Assembly: GCA_023228945.1 (NCBI GenBank)
Contig: JALOAI010000010.1
Location: 108,701-172,700, forward strand
Length of the DNA stretch: 64,000 bases
Origin: Pigmentiphaga sp.
GTDB lineage: Bacteria; Pseudomonadota; Gammaproteobacteria; Burkholderiales; Burkholderiaceae_B
Reading direction: 5' to 3'
Shown: positions 17,029-25,707 of the stretch, one piece after another
Numbering within the stretch: position 1 is the first letter of the stretch
How the letters are laid out: every line of letters begins with the position of its first letter
The notes under the pieces: model-generated
Seen by the model: only the letters and a program-made list of their open reading frames with translations
Told to the model about the DNA's origin: nothing
Database searches by the model: none
Program-made: the position numbers and the translations under genes

Positions 17029-17625
17029 TCATACCATTGGAAACACGTTCGCCTGGTGGCCCGCCTGGCGCCTGAGCCAGCTCGCTTCGCGGGCATAGCG
17101 TGGCCAATCGAAAGCCTCTCCGGGATCGGTTTTGCGGCCCGGCGCGATGTGCTGGTGGCCGCAAACGGCCACCAGCGGATAGCGTTGGCGCAACACCCGG
17201 GTGAGACCGGCCAGCCGCCGGTACTGCGCATCGGTATAGGCGATGTGGTCGGTGCCTTCGAGTTCGATGCCGATGGAAAAGTCGTTGCAGCGCTCGCGGC
17301 GGCGAAAGCGCGATACGCCGGCATGCCAGGCCCGGGCCTCGGTGCTGGCGAACTGCAGCACGGCGCCATCCCGCCGGATCAGGAAGTGCGCGCTGACCCG
17401 CAGCCCGGCAAGTCCGGCGAAGTCAGGGTGGCCGCGGGTATCGAGCCGATTGGTGAACAGCCGCTCGATGGCGGGGCCGCCGAACTGTCCGGCGGGCAGG
17501 CTGATGTTGTGGATCACCAGCAGGCTTACCGACGTGCCGGCCGGTCGGGCATCCACGTTGGGGCTGGGGACGAGGGCGACCCCGGCCTGGCGGGCCAGCC
17601 AGCCGTGGCGGTTGAGCGTGGGCAT
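17029..17625 (-). CDS. ampD: 1,6-anhydro-N-acetylmuramyl-L-alanine amidase
   Basis: 198 residues from MPTLNRHGW, near the usual 180-190. The zinc ligands are visible in the Amidase_2 fold: His in VIHNISLP, His in GHQHIAPGRKTDPG and the Asp of the same block. It cleaves the stem peptide from anhydro-muropeptides in the cytoplasm, feeding the Mpl step. A start 27 bp upstream (MPASAHAN) overlaps the previous gene and is less likely. It follows the small membrane gene by 4 bp and precedes nrdA. Confidence 0.92.
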   Translation of the reverse strand: MPTLNRHGWLARQAGVALVPSPNVDARPAGTSVSLLVIHNISLPAGQFGGPAIERLFTNRLDTRGHPDFAGLAGLRVSAHFLIRRDGAVLQFASTEARAWHAGVSRFRRRERCNDFSIGIELEGTDHIAYTDAQYRRLAGLTRVLRQRYPLVAVCGHQHIAPGRKTDPGEAFDWPRYAREASWLRRQAGHQANVFPMV

Positions 17626-17629
17626 GATG

Positions 17630-17878
17630 TTAGCGTGGGCCGAGGCGGGCATGCTCGGGGCTGCACCAATTCCGGCCCTGGCTTTTTACCGCGTCGGTCG
17701 CCGGCAAATGTACCCCGCAGTGTGCGCATTGCACCATGGCCTGGGGGCGTGCGGGCGGTGCGCCGCGACGTTGCCGGCGGGGCGCATCGGCCCGGCGCCG
17801 GACGGCCTGGCGCGCGAGCAAGCGGCTCACCAGCAGGACCGCGAGGATGATGACGACCCAGAATAGGACTTTGCTCAT
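17630..17878 (-). CDS. small membrane protein with C-terminal zinc-finger-like CxxC (PP0621 family)
   Basis: 82 residues. An N-terminal helix (VLFWVVIILAVLLVSRLLA) anchors a short basic linker and a C-terminal four-Cys/His region, CAHCGVHLPATDAV followed by WCSPEHARLG, resembling a treble-clef zinc site. Proteins of this architecture sit between a CcsA-like gene and ampD in many betaproteobacteria; function unknown. The ATG overlaps the stop of the upstream membrane gene (17875-17878). Confidence 0.85.
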   Translation of the reverse strand: MSKVLFWVVIILAVLLVSRLLARQAVRRRADAPRRQRRGAPPARPQAMVQCAHCGVHLPATDAVKSQGRNWCSPEHARLGPR

Positions 17879-18711
17879 CGTTGCAAAAGGACTTCGAGGA
17901 CGAACCGGCTACCCGCATAGGCCAGGACGAGCCAGCCGAGGCCGGCCAGTGTATAGCGCACGGCGATGCGGCCGCGCCAGCCGCGTATGCGCCGGCCGAG
18001 CAGCAGCACGCCGAACGTGACCCAGGCCAGCAGCGTGAAGACGGTTTTGTGATCGAAGGGCAGCAGGCGGCCCGTCTGGGTGAGGGAAATGGCGGCGCCG
18101 GAGAGTACCGACAAGGTGAGCAGCGCAAAGCCGATGGCAATGAGGCGGAACAGCAGGCTTTCGAGCACCAGCAGCGGCGGCAGCGCATCGAACAGCCGGC
18201 CCCAGGCCCGGGCCTGGCCGGCGTCGTCGCTCGCCCGGGGCCGGTGCAGGTGATGGTCGACGGCGGCCATCAGCAGGGCGTGCAGGGCGGCGATGATCAT
18301 GATGCCGTAGGCCGCCAGCGATAGGATCAGGTGCAATCCCAGCCACGGTACGCCGAAGGGTTCGATCTGGGAGGCGGGCGGCAGCAACACCGGCAGCAGC
18401 GCGCCCAGGGCGGCCAGGGGCAGCAGCAACAAGCGGACGCCATCGACGCGTATGATGAAGGACTCGATCCAGAAGACGAGCATGCCCAGCCACATCGTGC
18501 TCGAGAGCGCGAGACCCAGACCGAGCCGCAGCCCGCCGGGCGCGGCCATCGAGTCGAACAGCGCGGCGGCATGCACGGCGAGTACGACGCCCAGGCCCCA
18601 TCTTTCGGCGCCGCTGGCGAGCGGGCTGCCATGGCCGGCCAGGGCGCGCCAGGGCCCTATGGCGAGGATGCCATAGCCCAGTGCGGCCAGCGTGTGCAAT
18701 ACAATTCCCAT
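17875..18711 (-). CDS. CcsA/YpjD-like cytochrome c assembly membrane protein
   Basis: 278 residues with about eight membrane helices. The WLGMLVFWIESF segment and the C-terminal motif FDHKTVFTLLAW fit the cytochrome_C_asm (CcsA/YpjD) family, whose members handle haem or act in cytochrome maturation. It lacks a clear WWD haem-binding signature, so YpjD-like is the safer name. It is divergent from ffh with only 28 bp between start codons, and its stop overlaps the next gene, ATGA style. Confidence 0.85.
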   Translation of the reverse strand: MGIVLHTLAALGYGILAIGPWRALAGHGSPLASGAERWGLGVVLAVHAAALFDSMAAPGGLRLGLGLALSSTMWLGMLVFWIESFIIRVDGVRLLLLPLAALGALLPVLLPPASQIEPFGVPWLGLHLILSLAAYGIMIIAALHALLMAAVDHHLHRPRASDDAGQARAWGRLFDALPPLLVLESLLFRLIAIGFALLTLSVLSGAAISLTQTGRLLPFDHKTVFTLLAWVTFGVLLLGRRIRGWRGRIAVRYTLAGLGWLVLAYAGSRFVLEVLLQR

Positions 18712-18739
18712 AACGTATCAGTGTAAGCGATTCCCATTC

Positions 18740-20170
18740 ATGCTAGATAACCTCACCAATCGTCTATCGCGTGTCGTCAAGACGCTGCGCGGCGAAGCCC
18801 GGCTCACCGAAGCCAATACGCAGGAGATCTTGCGCGAAGTGCGCATGGCCCTGCTCGAGGCCGACGTCGCGCTGCCGGTGGTGCGCGACTTCATCGCACG
18901 GGTGCGCGACAAGGCGCTGGGCGAAGAAGTCGTCGGCAGCCTCACGCCCGGCCAGGCGCTGGTTGGCGTAGTGCACAAAGAGCTCGCGAGCCTGATGGGC
19001 GGCGACCTCGGCGAGCACGCGGGCGAATTGTCGTTGGCGCAGCAGCCGCCGGCCATCATTCTCATGGCCGGCCTGCAGGGCGCCGGCAAAACCACCACCA
19101 CCGGCAAGCTGGCGCGCTGGCTGGCCGAAGGCAATCACACGCACGACGGGCGCAAAACCGGCCGCAAAAAAGTGCTGGTGGTAAGCGCCGACGTCTATCG
19201 GCCGGCCGCCATCGAACAGCTCAAAACCGTGGCCGGCCAGGCGGGCGTGGATTTCATGCCGTCCAACACCAGCCAGGCGCCCGAGGCCATCGCCCGCGCC
19301 GCGATCGATCACGCCCGCCGCCATCACTACGACGTGCTGATGGTCGACACCGCCGGCCGCCTGGGCATCGACCAGGCCATGATGGACGAAATCCGCCTGC
19401 TGCATCAGGTACTGCAGCCGATCGAAACCCTGTTCGTGGTCGATGCCATGCAGGGCCAGGATGCGGTCAATGTGGCCAAGGCCTTCAACGATGCCCTGCC
19501 GCTGACCGGCGTCGTGCTCACCAAGCTCGATGGCGATGCCCGCGGTGGCGCCGCGCTGTCGGTGCGCCACGTCACCGGCAAGCCGCTCAAGTTCGTCGGC
19601 GTCTCCGAAAAACTCAACGGGCTGGAACCTTTCCACCCCGACCGCATGGCGCGCCGCATCCTGGGCATGGGCGACATCCTGTCGCTGGTCGAACAGGCGC
19701 AGAAAGCCATCGATGTCGACGAAGCGCAAAAGCTCGCCTCCAAGCTCAAGTCGGGCAGCCGCTTCGATCTCAATGATTTTCGCGACCAGCTCGCCCAAGT
19801 GGGCAAGCTCGGCGACATGGGTTCGCTGCTCGAGAAACTGCCATCGCAGTTCGCCCAGGCGGCCAACCAGCTCAAGGGCGGCCAGGCCGAGAAGCAGATG
19901 AGCCGCATGCTGGGCATCCTCAATGCCATGACGCCCCTGGAGCGCAGCAAGCCCGAGTTGCTCAAGGCTTCGCGCAAGCGCCGCATTGCCGCCGGCTCCG
20001 GTGTACCGGTACAGGAAGTCAACCGGCTGTTGTCGCAGTTCGACCAGATGCAGGGCATGATGAAGCAGATGAAAAAAGGCGGCATGGCCAAGATGATGCG
20101 CGCCATGGGCGGCCTCAAGGGCATGGGCGGGCTCAAGCTGCCGGGCGGCGGCGGCGGCTTCAAGTTCTAG
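18740..20170 (+). CDS. ffh: signal recognition particle protein Ffh
   Basis: 476 residues. The N domain (1-90) is followed by the SRP GTPase G domain with G1 GLQGAGKTTTTGKLA near 113, DTAGR near 203 and TKLDGDARGG near 260. The M domain is Met-rich (FDQMQGMMKQMKKGG near 435) and binds 4.5S RNA and signal peptides. The start MLDNLTNRLS is the family start; upstream codons lie in the divergent gene's promoter. It directs membrane proteins co-translationally to FtsY. Confidence 0.97.
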   Translation: MLDNLTNRLSRVVKTLRGEARLTEANTQEILREVRMALLEADVALPVVRDFIARVRDKALGEEVVGSLTPGQALVGVVHKELASLMGGDLGEHAGELSLAQQPPAIILMAGLQGAGKTTTTGKLARWLAEGNHTHDGRKTGRKKVLVVSADVYRPAAIEQLKTVAGQAGVDFMPSNTSQAPEAIARAAIDHARRHHYDVLMVDTAGRLGIDQAMMDEIRLLHQVLQPIETLFVVDAMQGQDAVNVAKAFNDALPLTGVVLTKLDGDARGGAALSVRHVTGKPLKFVGVSEKLNGLEPFHPDRMARRILGMGDILSLVEQAQKAIDVDEAQKLASKLKSGSRFDLNDFRDQLAQVGKLGDMGSLLEKLPSQFAQAANQLKGGQAEKQMSRMLGILNAMTPLERSKPELLKASRKRRIAAGSGVPVQEVNRLLSQFDQMQGMMKQMKKGGMAKMMRAMGGLKGMGGLKLPGGGGGFKF

Positions 20171-20221
20171 CGTGAAAGCCCGGCCGTCAGCTTCACGGCT
20201 GGCAACCACAAGGAGTGGACG

Positions 20222-20593
20222 ATGACGGGAATTGCCATAGGAATGCTGGTGGCCGCGCTGCTGCCGCTGGTGGCCACGATCGCGGCCAAGGCCGGCGGCA
20301 AGGGCTTCGACAACGACGAGCCCCGCGCCTGGTTGGTCCGGCAGGAGGGCTGGCGGGCGCGCGCCAATGCGGCCCAGCAGAATCTGTTCGAATCGCTACC
20401 GTTTTTCTTTGCCGCCGTGCTGTTCGCTTTGTACCGACAGGCCGACCCCGGCCCGCTGGCCGTGCTGATGGCCGCCTGGGTGGTGGCGCGCCTGGTCTAC
20501 ATCGCCTGCTACGTGGCCGGTCGCGGCACCCTGCGCTCGCTGGTATGGCTGGCGGCGCTGCTGATCAACATCGCCATCCTGTTCAGCGCCTGA
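20222..20593 (+). CDS. MAPEG family membrane protein
   Basis: 123 residues with four membrane helices. The motif NAAQQNLFESLPFFFAAVL near 50-66 is the MAPEG signature segment (glutathione- and eicosanoid-related membrane proteins). Bacterial members are of unknown function. A GGAGTGG ribosome site precedes the ATG, and the gene lies 51 bp after ffh on the same strand. A duplicated hairpin repeat begins right at its stop codon. Confidence 0.85.
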   Translation: MTGIAIGMLVAALLPLVATIAAKAGGKGFDNDEPRAWLVRQEGWRARANAAQQNLFESLPFFFAAVLFALYRQADPGPLAVLMAAWVVARLVYIACYVAGRGTLRSLVWLAALLINIAILFSA

Positions 20594-20736
20594 GCGCGCC
20601 GGGCCGTCCCAAGCGCGAAGCCTCCCGCGGGGAGGCAGTCGCGCAGCGACTGGAGGGCAGTCCATCCGGCGCGCCGGGCCGTCCCAAGCGCGAAGCCTCC
20701 CGCGGGGAGGCAGTCGCGCAGCGACTGGAGGGCAGT
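20594..20736. repeat. two perfect 68-bp copies of a double-hairpin repeat
   Basis: Copies at 20594-20661 and 20669-20736 are identical and separated by 7 bp. Each holds two hairpins, GCCTCCC-GCG-GGGAGGC and CAGTCGC-GCA-GCGACTG. They fill most of the 158-bp gap between the convergent MAPEG and RlmL-type genes, beginning at the MAPEG stop. They look like an interspersed REP-type unit that has been duplicated and may act as a transcript-end structure. Confidence 0.85.
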
Positions 20737-20751
20737 GCAGTGAGCCCGCCC

Positions 20752-22365
20752 CTACAGCCGCTGCCGATACGTACCGCCCACCACGTCGAAGGCGAACAGC
20801 CGGCAATCGAGCGCGCCGTTGTAGAGCGGGGTGCGGCGGCGGGCGGCCAGGCGCAGGTGCTTGGGCAGATCGCGGTCGGTGGTGATGATGTGCGCCTGCC
20901 AGCCATCGAAATGGCCCTTCAGGGTGCCCGAGAAATCCTGCCACAGCGCGACCGTGGCGTCGTCCGGCCCCTCTTCTCCGAAGCCGCCGGTGTCTTCGCG
21001 GGCGCCGTCGGCGGCGTCACGTTGCTGCAGTGCCATGCGCCCGCCGTAGGGCGGGTTGCTCACGATCCAGCCCGGAGGGCCGTCGGGCGGACGGATGTCG
21101 CGGGCGTCACACACCTCGAAGTGGATGGCATCGTCGGTGAGTCCGGCGCGGGCGGCGTTGGCGCGCGCCGTGGTGATGGCGTGGGCGTTGATGTCGCTGC
21201 CGATCAGAGGCATGGTCAGCTGCGGCAGGATGCGGCTGCGCGCGTCCTCCTTGAGTTGGCGCCACAGCCTATCGTCGTGGTGGCGCAGGCGCTCGAAGGC
21301 GAAGGGCCGCTTGATGCCGGGCGGCACGCGCAGGGCCTGGTAGGCGGCTTCGATCAGGATGGTGCCGCTGCCGCAGAAGGGGTCGAGCAACGCGGCATCG
21401 CCGGGCCAGCCCGAGAGCGCGAGCATACCGGCGGCCAAGTTCTCGCGCAGGGGGGCTTCGCCCTTGTCGAACCGCCAGCCGCGCTTGAACAGCGATTCGC
21501 CCGACGTATCGAGGTACAGGGTGGCCGTGTCCTCGTTGAGAAATACATGTACGCGCGCATCGGGGCGCACGGTGTCGATGCTGGGGCGCTCGCCTTCGAG
21601 ATCGCGCAGGCGGTCGCAAATGCCGTCTTTGGCCCGCAACGTGCAGTATTGCAGGCTTTGCATGGGGCTGCGGATGGCCGAGGTATCCACCCGCAGGCGC
21701 TGTTCGGCGCCGAACCAGCGTTCCCAGGGTGTCGCGCGGGCCAGTTCCAGCAACTCGTCTTCGTTGGCCACCGGCGCCTGCGCCACTTGCAGCAGGATGC
21801 GCGTGGCCAGCCGGCTGTGCAGGTTGGCGCGCATCATGCCCGGCCAGTCGGTGCGGAAGTGGACGCCGCTGCGGCCGGGAGCGACTTCATCAAAGCCGAG
21901 TCCGGCCAGCTCCGTCGCCAGCACGGCTTCCATGCCTTGGGGGCAGGAAGCGAAGGCCGGATAGGTTTCGGTCTGGCGTGGCGCATGCCGCTGGCCTCGC
22001 GACCTGCCCTGGGGCGCGGCGGCTCCATCGGCCATCGCGGCGCGTGGTGGCCGGCCGTCTTCGCCCCGGGAAGACGAAAACCCGGTACGGGGCGGCCGCT
22101 GGCGATGATCCTGGCGTTCCGGCTGGCGTTCGTCGCGCGGCGGTCGTTGCCGCTCGCCGCTCGGCCGTCGGCCACGCCGGTCGTCATCCTGGCGCCTTGG
22201 CGCGGCGGTGTCGGCCCGCTTGGGCGGCTCCGGCTCGCCGGCGCGCTGGCGCGCGACTTTCCAGGCGCGCGCGCCGCTGCGCTGGCGCGGACCATCGTCA
22301 GCGGTCGCCGGGGCGCGGGAGCGGGGCTTGAGGGTCAGGGTCTTGCGATCGTTGGAGTCGGCCAC
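20752..22365 (-). CDS. rlmL: RlmL/THUMP-type 23S rRNA (guanine-N2) methyltransferase
   Basis: 537 residues. The first 145 residues are a very basic, disordered Arg/Pro/Gly/Gln-rich arm. A THUMP RNA-binding domain follows (from TYPAFASCPQGMEAVL), then the SAM-dependent methyltransferase domain with LDPFCGSGTILIEAA and the catalytic SNPPYGGRM. It lacks the C-terminal RlmK half found in the E. coli RlmKL fusion. The symbol is by family; a YpsC/Trm14-like target is possible. It is convergent to the MAPEG gene. Confidence 0.88.
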   Translation of the reverse strand: MADSNDRKTLTLKPRSRAPATADDGPRQRSGARAWKVARQRAGEPEPPKRADTAAPRRQDDDRRGRRPSGERQRPPRDERQPERQDHRQRPPRTGFSSSRGEDGRPPRAAMADGAAAPQGRSRGQRHAPRQTETYPAFASCPQGMEAVLATELAGLGFDEVAPGRSGVHFRTDWPGMMRANLHSRLATRILLQVAQAPVANEDELLELARATPWERWFGAEQRLRVDTSAIRSPMQSLQYCTLRAKDGICDRLRDLEGERPSIDTVRPDARVHVFLNEDTATLYLDTSGESLFKRGWRFDKGEAPLRENLAAGMLALSGWPGDAALLDPFCGSGTILIEAAYQALRVPPGIKRPFAFERLRHHDDRLWRQLKEDARSRILPQLTMPLIGSDINAHAITTARANAARAGLTDDAIHFEVCDARDIRPPDGPPGWIVSNPPYGGRMALQQRDAADGAREDTGGFGEEGPDDATVALWQDFSGTLKGHFDGWQAHIITTDRDLPKHLRLAARRRTPLYNGALDCRLFAFDVVGGTYRQRL

Positions 22366-22455
22366 ATTGGCTCTCGCGGGAAAAACGAAACCGCCGGCAG
22401 GATGGACGCTGCGAACGTTTTCTTAACGGGGATGGCTTGCCGCCACCCCTGATCA

Positions 22456-22475
22456 TGAAAGACGGCGTTCTTTCA
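22456..22475 (-). terminator. hairpin after hemJ
   Basis: TGAAAGA and TCTTTCA are perfect 7-bp arms around a 6-nt loop, just beyond the hemJ stop. No clear U-tract follows, so this is a weak terminator candidate at the end of the leuS-hemJ run. Confidence 0.4.
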
Positions 22476-22477
22476 CA

Positions 22478-22909
22478 TTAAAAAGGCTTGACCACCACCA
22501 GGATGGTAATGAGCAACAGGAAGACAACGGGAATCTCGTTGAACCAGCGATAAAACGTGTGCCCGCGCCGATTGGCGCCCGCCTCGAACTTGCGCAGCAG
22601 CACGCCACAGCCGTGGTGGTAGCCGATCACCAGCAGCACCAGCAGCAGCTTGGCATGCATCCAGCCGTTGCCGGGGCCCATGCCGATGCCGTAGACGAGA
22701 TACAACACCAGACCCAGCCCGACCGCGGGAAAGGCCAGAATGGTGGTAAAGCGGAACAAGCGGCGCGCCATGCCCAACAGTACCTGGCGGGCACCTGGGT
22801 CTTCGGTTTGGGCGAGATTGACGAAGATCCGCGGCAGATAGAACAGGCCGGCGAACCACGACACCACGAAAACGATATGCAGGGCCTTGATCCAGAGCAT
22901 GGCGGTCAT
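22478..22909 (-). CDS. hemJ: protoporphyrinogen oxidase HemJ-like membrane protein
   Basis: 143 residues with four membrane helices, matching HemJ length (about 141). The conserved N-terminal WIKALHIVFVVSWFAGLFYLPR carries the invariant His, and the motif WMHAKLLLVLLVIGYHH holds the conserved Lys. HemJ oxidises protoporphyrinogen IX in haem synthesis. The start MTAMLW overlaps the proA stop by ATGA; an internal ATG three codons later is also possible. Confidence 0.88.
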   Translation of the reverse strand: MTAMLWIKALHIVFVVSWFAGLFYLPRIFVNLAQTEDPGARQVLLGMARRLFRFTTILAFPAVGLGLVLYLVYGIGMGPGNGWMHAKLLLVLLVIGYHHGCGVLLRKFEAGANRRGHTFYRWFNEIPVVFLLLITILVVVKPF

Positions 22910-24180
22910 CCGTTGCCGCCCGGCTGGCGGGTTTGGCCGTTGCCCAGCAACACCCACTTGAGCGTGGTGAGGCCTTCGAGGCCCACCGGGCCCCGGGCGT
23001 GCAATTTGTTGGTGGAAATGCCGATCTCGGCGCCCAGGCCATATTCGAAACCGTCGGCAAAGCAAGTGGGCAGGTTGACCAGCACCGACGCCGAGTCGAC
23101 CTCGCGCTGGAAGCGTTCGGCGTGCGGCAGGTGATTGGTGATGATGGCGTCGGTGTGGTGCGAACCCCAGCGTTCGATGTGGTCGATGGCCTCGTCGAGC
23201 GAATCCACCACGCGCACGGCGAGAATGGGAGCGAGATATTCGGTGGCCCAGTCTTCGTCGGAGGCCGCCGTGGCGTTGGGCAGCCATTGCCGGGTGCGTT
23301 CGCAGCCGCGCAGCTCCACGCCATGCTCGTCAAAGACCCGGCCCAGGCGCGGCAGGAGTTCGGCGGCCACGTCGCGGTGCACCAGCAGGGTTTCCATCGT
23401 GCCGCAAATACCGTAGCGGTAGGTTTTGGCATTGACGACGATGGTCTCGGCCTGGGCCAGGTCGGCGTAGGCATCGACAAATACGTGGCAGTTGCCGTCG
23501 AGATGCTTGATCAGGGGCACCCGCGCCTCGCGTTCGAGCGTGGCGATCAGCCCTTTGCCGCCGCGCGGCACGATGACGTCGATGTAGTCGGTGAGGCTGG
23601 CCATCAGGCCCACGGCGGCGCGATCCGTGGTGGGCACGATCTGCACGGCGTCGGCCGGCAGGCCCGCGGCCTCGAGGCCGGCGCGGATGATCTCGGCCAG
23701 CGCGCGGTTGGAGTGCTGGGCCTCGGAGCCGCCACGGAGGATGGCGGCATTGCCCGATTTCAGACAGAGCGCGGCGGCGTCGATCGTGACGTTGGGCCGG
23801 GATTCGTAGATGATGCCGATCACGCCCAAGGGCACGCGCATGCGGCCGACCTGCATGCCGTTGGGCCGGGTGATGGTGGCGGTGCGCTCGCCCACCGGAT
23901 CGGGCATGGCGGCAATCTGGCGCAGGCCGGTGGCCATCAGTTCGAGGGAGCGGTCGGAGAGCTCGAGGCGATCGACCATGGCCGGTGCGAGGCCGCGTTC
24001 GCGGGCGGCGGCGAGGTCGAGCGCATTCTGTTCTTGCAGATGGGCGCGCGACTCCAGCAGCTTGTCGGCCATGGCGCGCAGCGCGGCGGCCTTGGCTTTA
24101 TCGGGCGCGGCGGCCAGCCGGCGAGAGGCGAGGCGGGCCTGGCGGCCCAGGGTTTGCAAGGTAGCGGCAAGGTCGGTCAT
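22906..24180 (-). CDS. proA: glutamate-5-semialdehyde (gamma-glutamyl phosphate) reductase
   Basis: 424 residues, standard. The aldehyde-dehydrogenase-like fold contains the catalytic Cys in TYRYGICGTMETLL and the NADP-binding segment VPRGGKGLI. It performs the second step of proline synthesis from glutamate. It begins 45 bp after holA on the same strand. Confidence 0.96.
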   Translation of the reverse strand: MTDLAATLQTLGRQARLASRRLAAAPDKAKAAALRAMADKLLESRAHLQEQNALDLAAARERGLAPAMVDRLELSDRSLELMATGLRQIAAMPDPVGERTATITRPNGMQVGRMRVPLGVIGIIYESRPNVTIDAAALCLKSGNAAILRGGSEAQHSNRALAEIIRAGLEAAGLPADAVQIVPTTDRAAVGLMASLTDYIDVIVPRGGKGLIATLEREARVPLIKHLDGNCHVFVDAYADLAQAETIVVNAKTYRYGICGTMETLLVHRDVAAELLPRLGRVFDEHGVELRGCERTRQWLPNATAASDEDWATEYLAPILAVRVVDSLDEAIDHIERWGSHHTDAIITNHLPHAERFQREVDSASVLVNLPTCFADGFEYGLGAEIGISTNKLHARGPVGLEGLTTLKWVLLGNGQTRQPGGNG

Positions 24181-24225
24181 GGCAACGGAACCAGCAAATG
24201 TCAGGATGGCGGCGTACCGGATGGG

Positions 24226-25149
24226 TCAGGCCCGACGGGTGAGACGCAGCGCCAGGTTGGTGAGTTCCTGCCAGGCGTCGAGCCGGCCGGGAACGTGAAG
24301 ACCCTTGATCAGGCGATCGATATCGTGGGCATGGCGGATCACCGCCGGCGGCGCCTGCTCGGGGCTGCGAGCCCAGGTCTGGGAAACCGCCCATAGTATC
24401 AGGGGCAGGGCCTCGCCTTCGGCGCGCAGGCCTTCGATCATGCGCACCACCCGGACGGCATTGCCGCTCTGGATGGCATCGCGCAACTGAAAGGGATTGT
24501 ACCGGGCAACGTTCATCACCGCCTGCTGCACGTCGTTGGCGGCGATCCGGCCGGACGGAAAGGTCAGCGCCAGCTTGAGGATCTCCTGGTGCGCCGCCAG
24601 CAGATTGCCCTCCACGCGGTCCGCGATCCATTGCCGGGTGGCGGCGTCGACTTCCTGGCCCTGCGCCGCCAGCCGGCGGCCGATCCACTCGGGCAGGGCG
24701 GCGCGGTCGATGGTGGGCACGTCGATCAGGACGGCGTGCCGGCTTACCGTCTGGAACCACGCCGCGTTGCGCAGAGTGCGATCCAGGCGCGGCATTTGCA
24801 GCACGATGACGGTGTCGTCGGCCTGCGCCGGCAACTGGCCGGCAAGGCGGGCCAAGGTATCGCCACCCGCCTTGCCGGGCTTGCCGCTGGGCAGGCGCCA
24901 TTCGAGCAGCCGGCGATCGCCGAACAGCGAGATGGAGCCGGTCTGGCTGGAGAGCGCGCTCCAATCGCTGCGCGCGTCGAGCACCTGGCTGATGCGTTCG
25001 GTGTAGCCCGCCTCGCGGGCGGCGTGGCGCAGGCTATCGCAGGTTTCGAGCACCAGCAGGGCCTCGTCGCCCGCCACCACGTAGAGCGCCGCCAATCCCC
25101 GTGCGAGGTGTTGCGGCAGCTGTTCCGGGCGCAGCGTCTGGCCGGCCAT
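24226..25149 (-). CDS. holA: DNA polymerase III delta subunit
   Basis: 307 residues. It begins MAGQTLRPEQLPQHLARG with the conserved strand LYVVAGDEALLV, and has the delta-subunit central motif EGNLLAAHQEILKLAL and the collar region. The delta subunit opens the beta clamp within the clamp loader. The start follows the lptE stop by 4 bp and matches family starts. Confidence 0.94.
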   Translation of the reverse strand: MAGQTLRPEQLPQHLARGLAALYVVAGDEALLVLETCDSLRHAAREAGYTERISQVLDARSDWSALSSQTGSISLFGDRRLLEWRLPSGKPGKAGGDTLARLAGQLPAQADDTVIVLQMPRLDRTLRNAAWFQTVSRHAVLIDVPTIDRAALPEWIGRRLAAQGQEVDAATRQWIADRVEGNLLAAHQEILKLALTFPSGRIAANDVQQAVMNVARYNPFQLRDAIQSGNAVRVVRMIEGLRAEGEALPLILWAVSQTWARSPEQAPPAVIRHAHDIDRLIKGLHVPGRLDAWQELTNLALRLTRRA

Positions 25150-25153
25150 GGCG

Positions 25154-25702
25154 TCAGCGTACTCCGGCCGGGGGCGTTTGCTGGCGCGCGGCGAGCAGGG
25201 CGGCACGAAGGTCGGGCGAGTCGAGACGGCGCAGAATGCGCTGGGCGAGATCGCTCTGCATGGCCTGATAGAGCGAATCGGCCTCGGTTTCCTTGGCCTG
25301 GGCCACGTTGTCGTCCCAGGGCAGGAGGCGGGAGGCCGAGAGCAAGGTATCGGGGATCAGCGGTTCGCCCAGCCGATCGGTGACCTGGAAGCGCAGGTGC
25401 AGGGTCAGTTCGTATTCTTGCACCCGGCCCTGCGCGTTCAGCGAGGTTTCCAGGCGGTCGCGCACGATGTCAAGAACTTCGAGCCGGACCTCGGCTTCAT
25501 TGGCGGCGGCCACGATGGTGACGTCGGGCGCCGAGGCGCGCATCTGGCGCCGCAGTTGCGCGCCGAACAGCGAGTTGGCCGGGACGTTGATGTAGAGCGT
25601 GTCGAAGGGAACGTCGGCCGGCCCGCGCAGGGCGAAGCCGCAGGCACCCACGGCGATCGCCAGCAGAAGAAAGGCGCCCAGGCGCGAGAGACGTTCCATC
25701 AT
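25154..25702 (-). CDS. lptE: LPS assembly lipoprotein LptE
   Basis: 182 residues. The signal sequence ends in lipobox AVGAC with Cys21 as the lipidated residue, followed by GFALRGPADVPFDTLYI, which is the LptE family opening. LptE plugs the LptD barrel in the outer membrane. Either of two adjacent ATG codons could initiate. It lies between leuS and holA, the conserved order. Confidence 0.94.
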   Translation of the reverse strand: MMERLSRLGAFLLLAIAVGACGFALRGPADVPFDTLYINVPANSLFGAQLRRQMRASAPDVTIVAAANEAEVRLEVLDIVRDRLETSLNAQGRVQEYELTLHLRFQVTDRLGEPLIPDTLLSASRLLPWDDNVAQAKETEADSLYQAMQSDLAQRILRRLDSPDLRAALLAARQQTPPAGVR

Positions 25703-25707
25703 GATTG

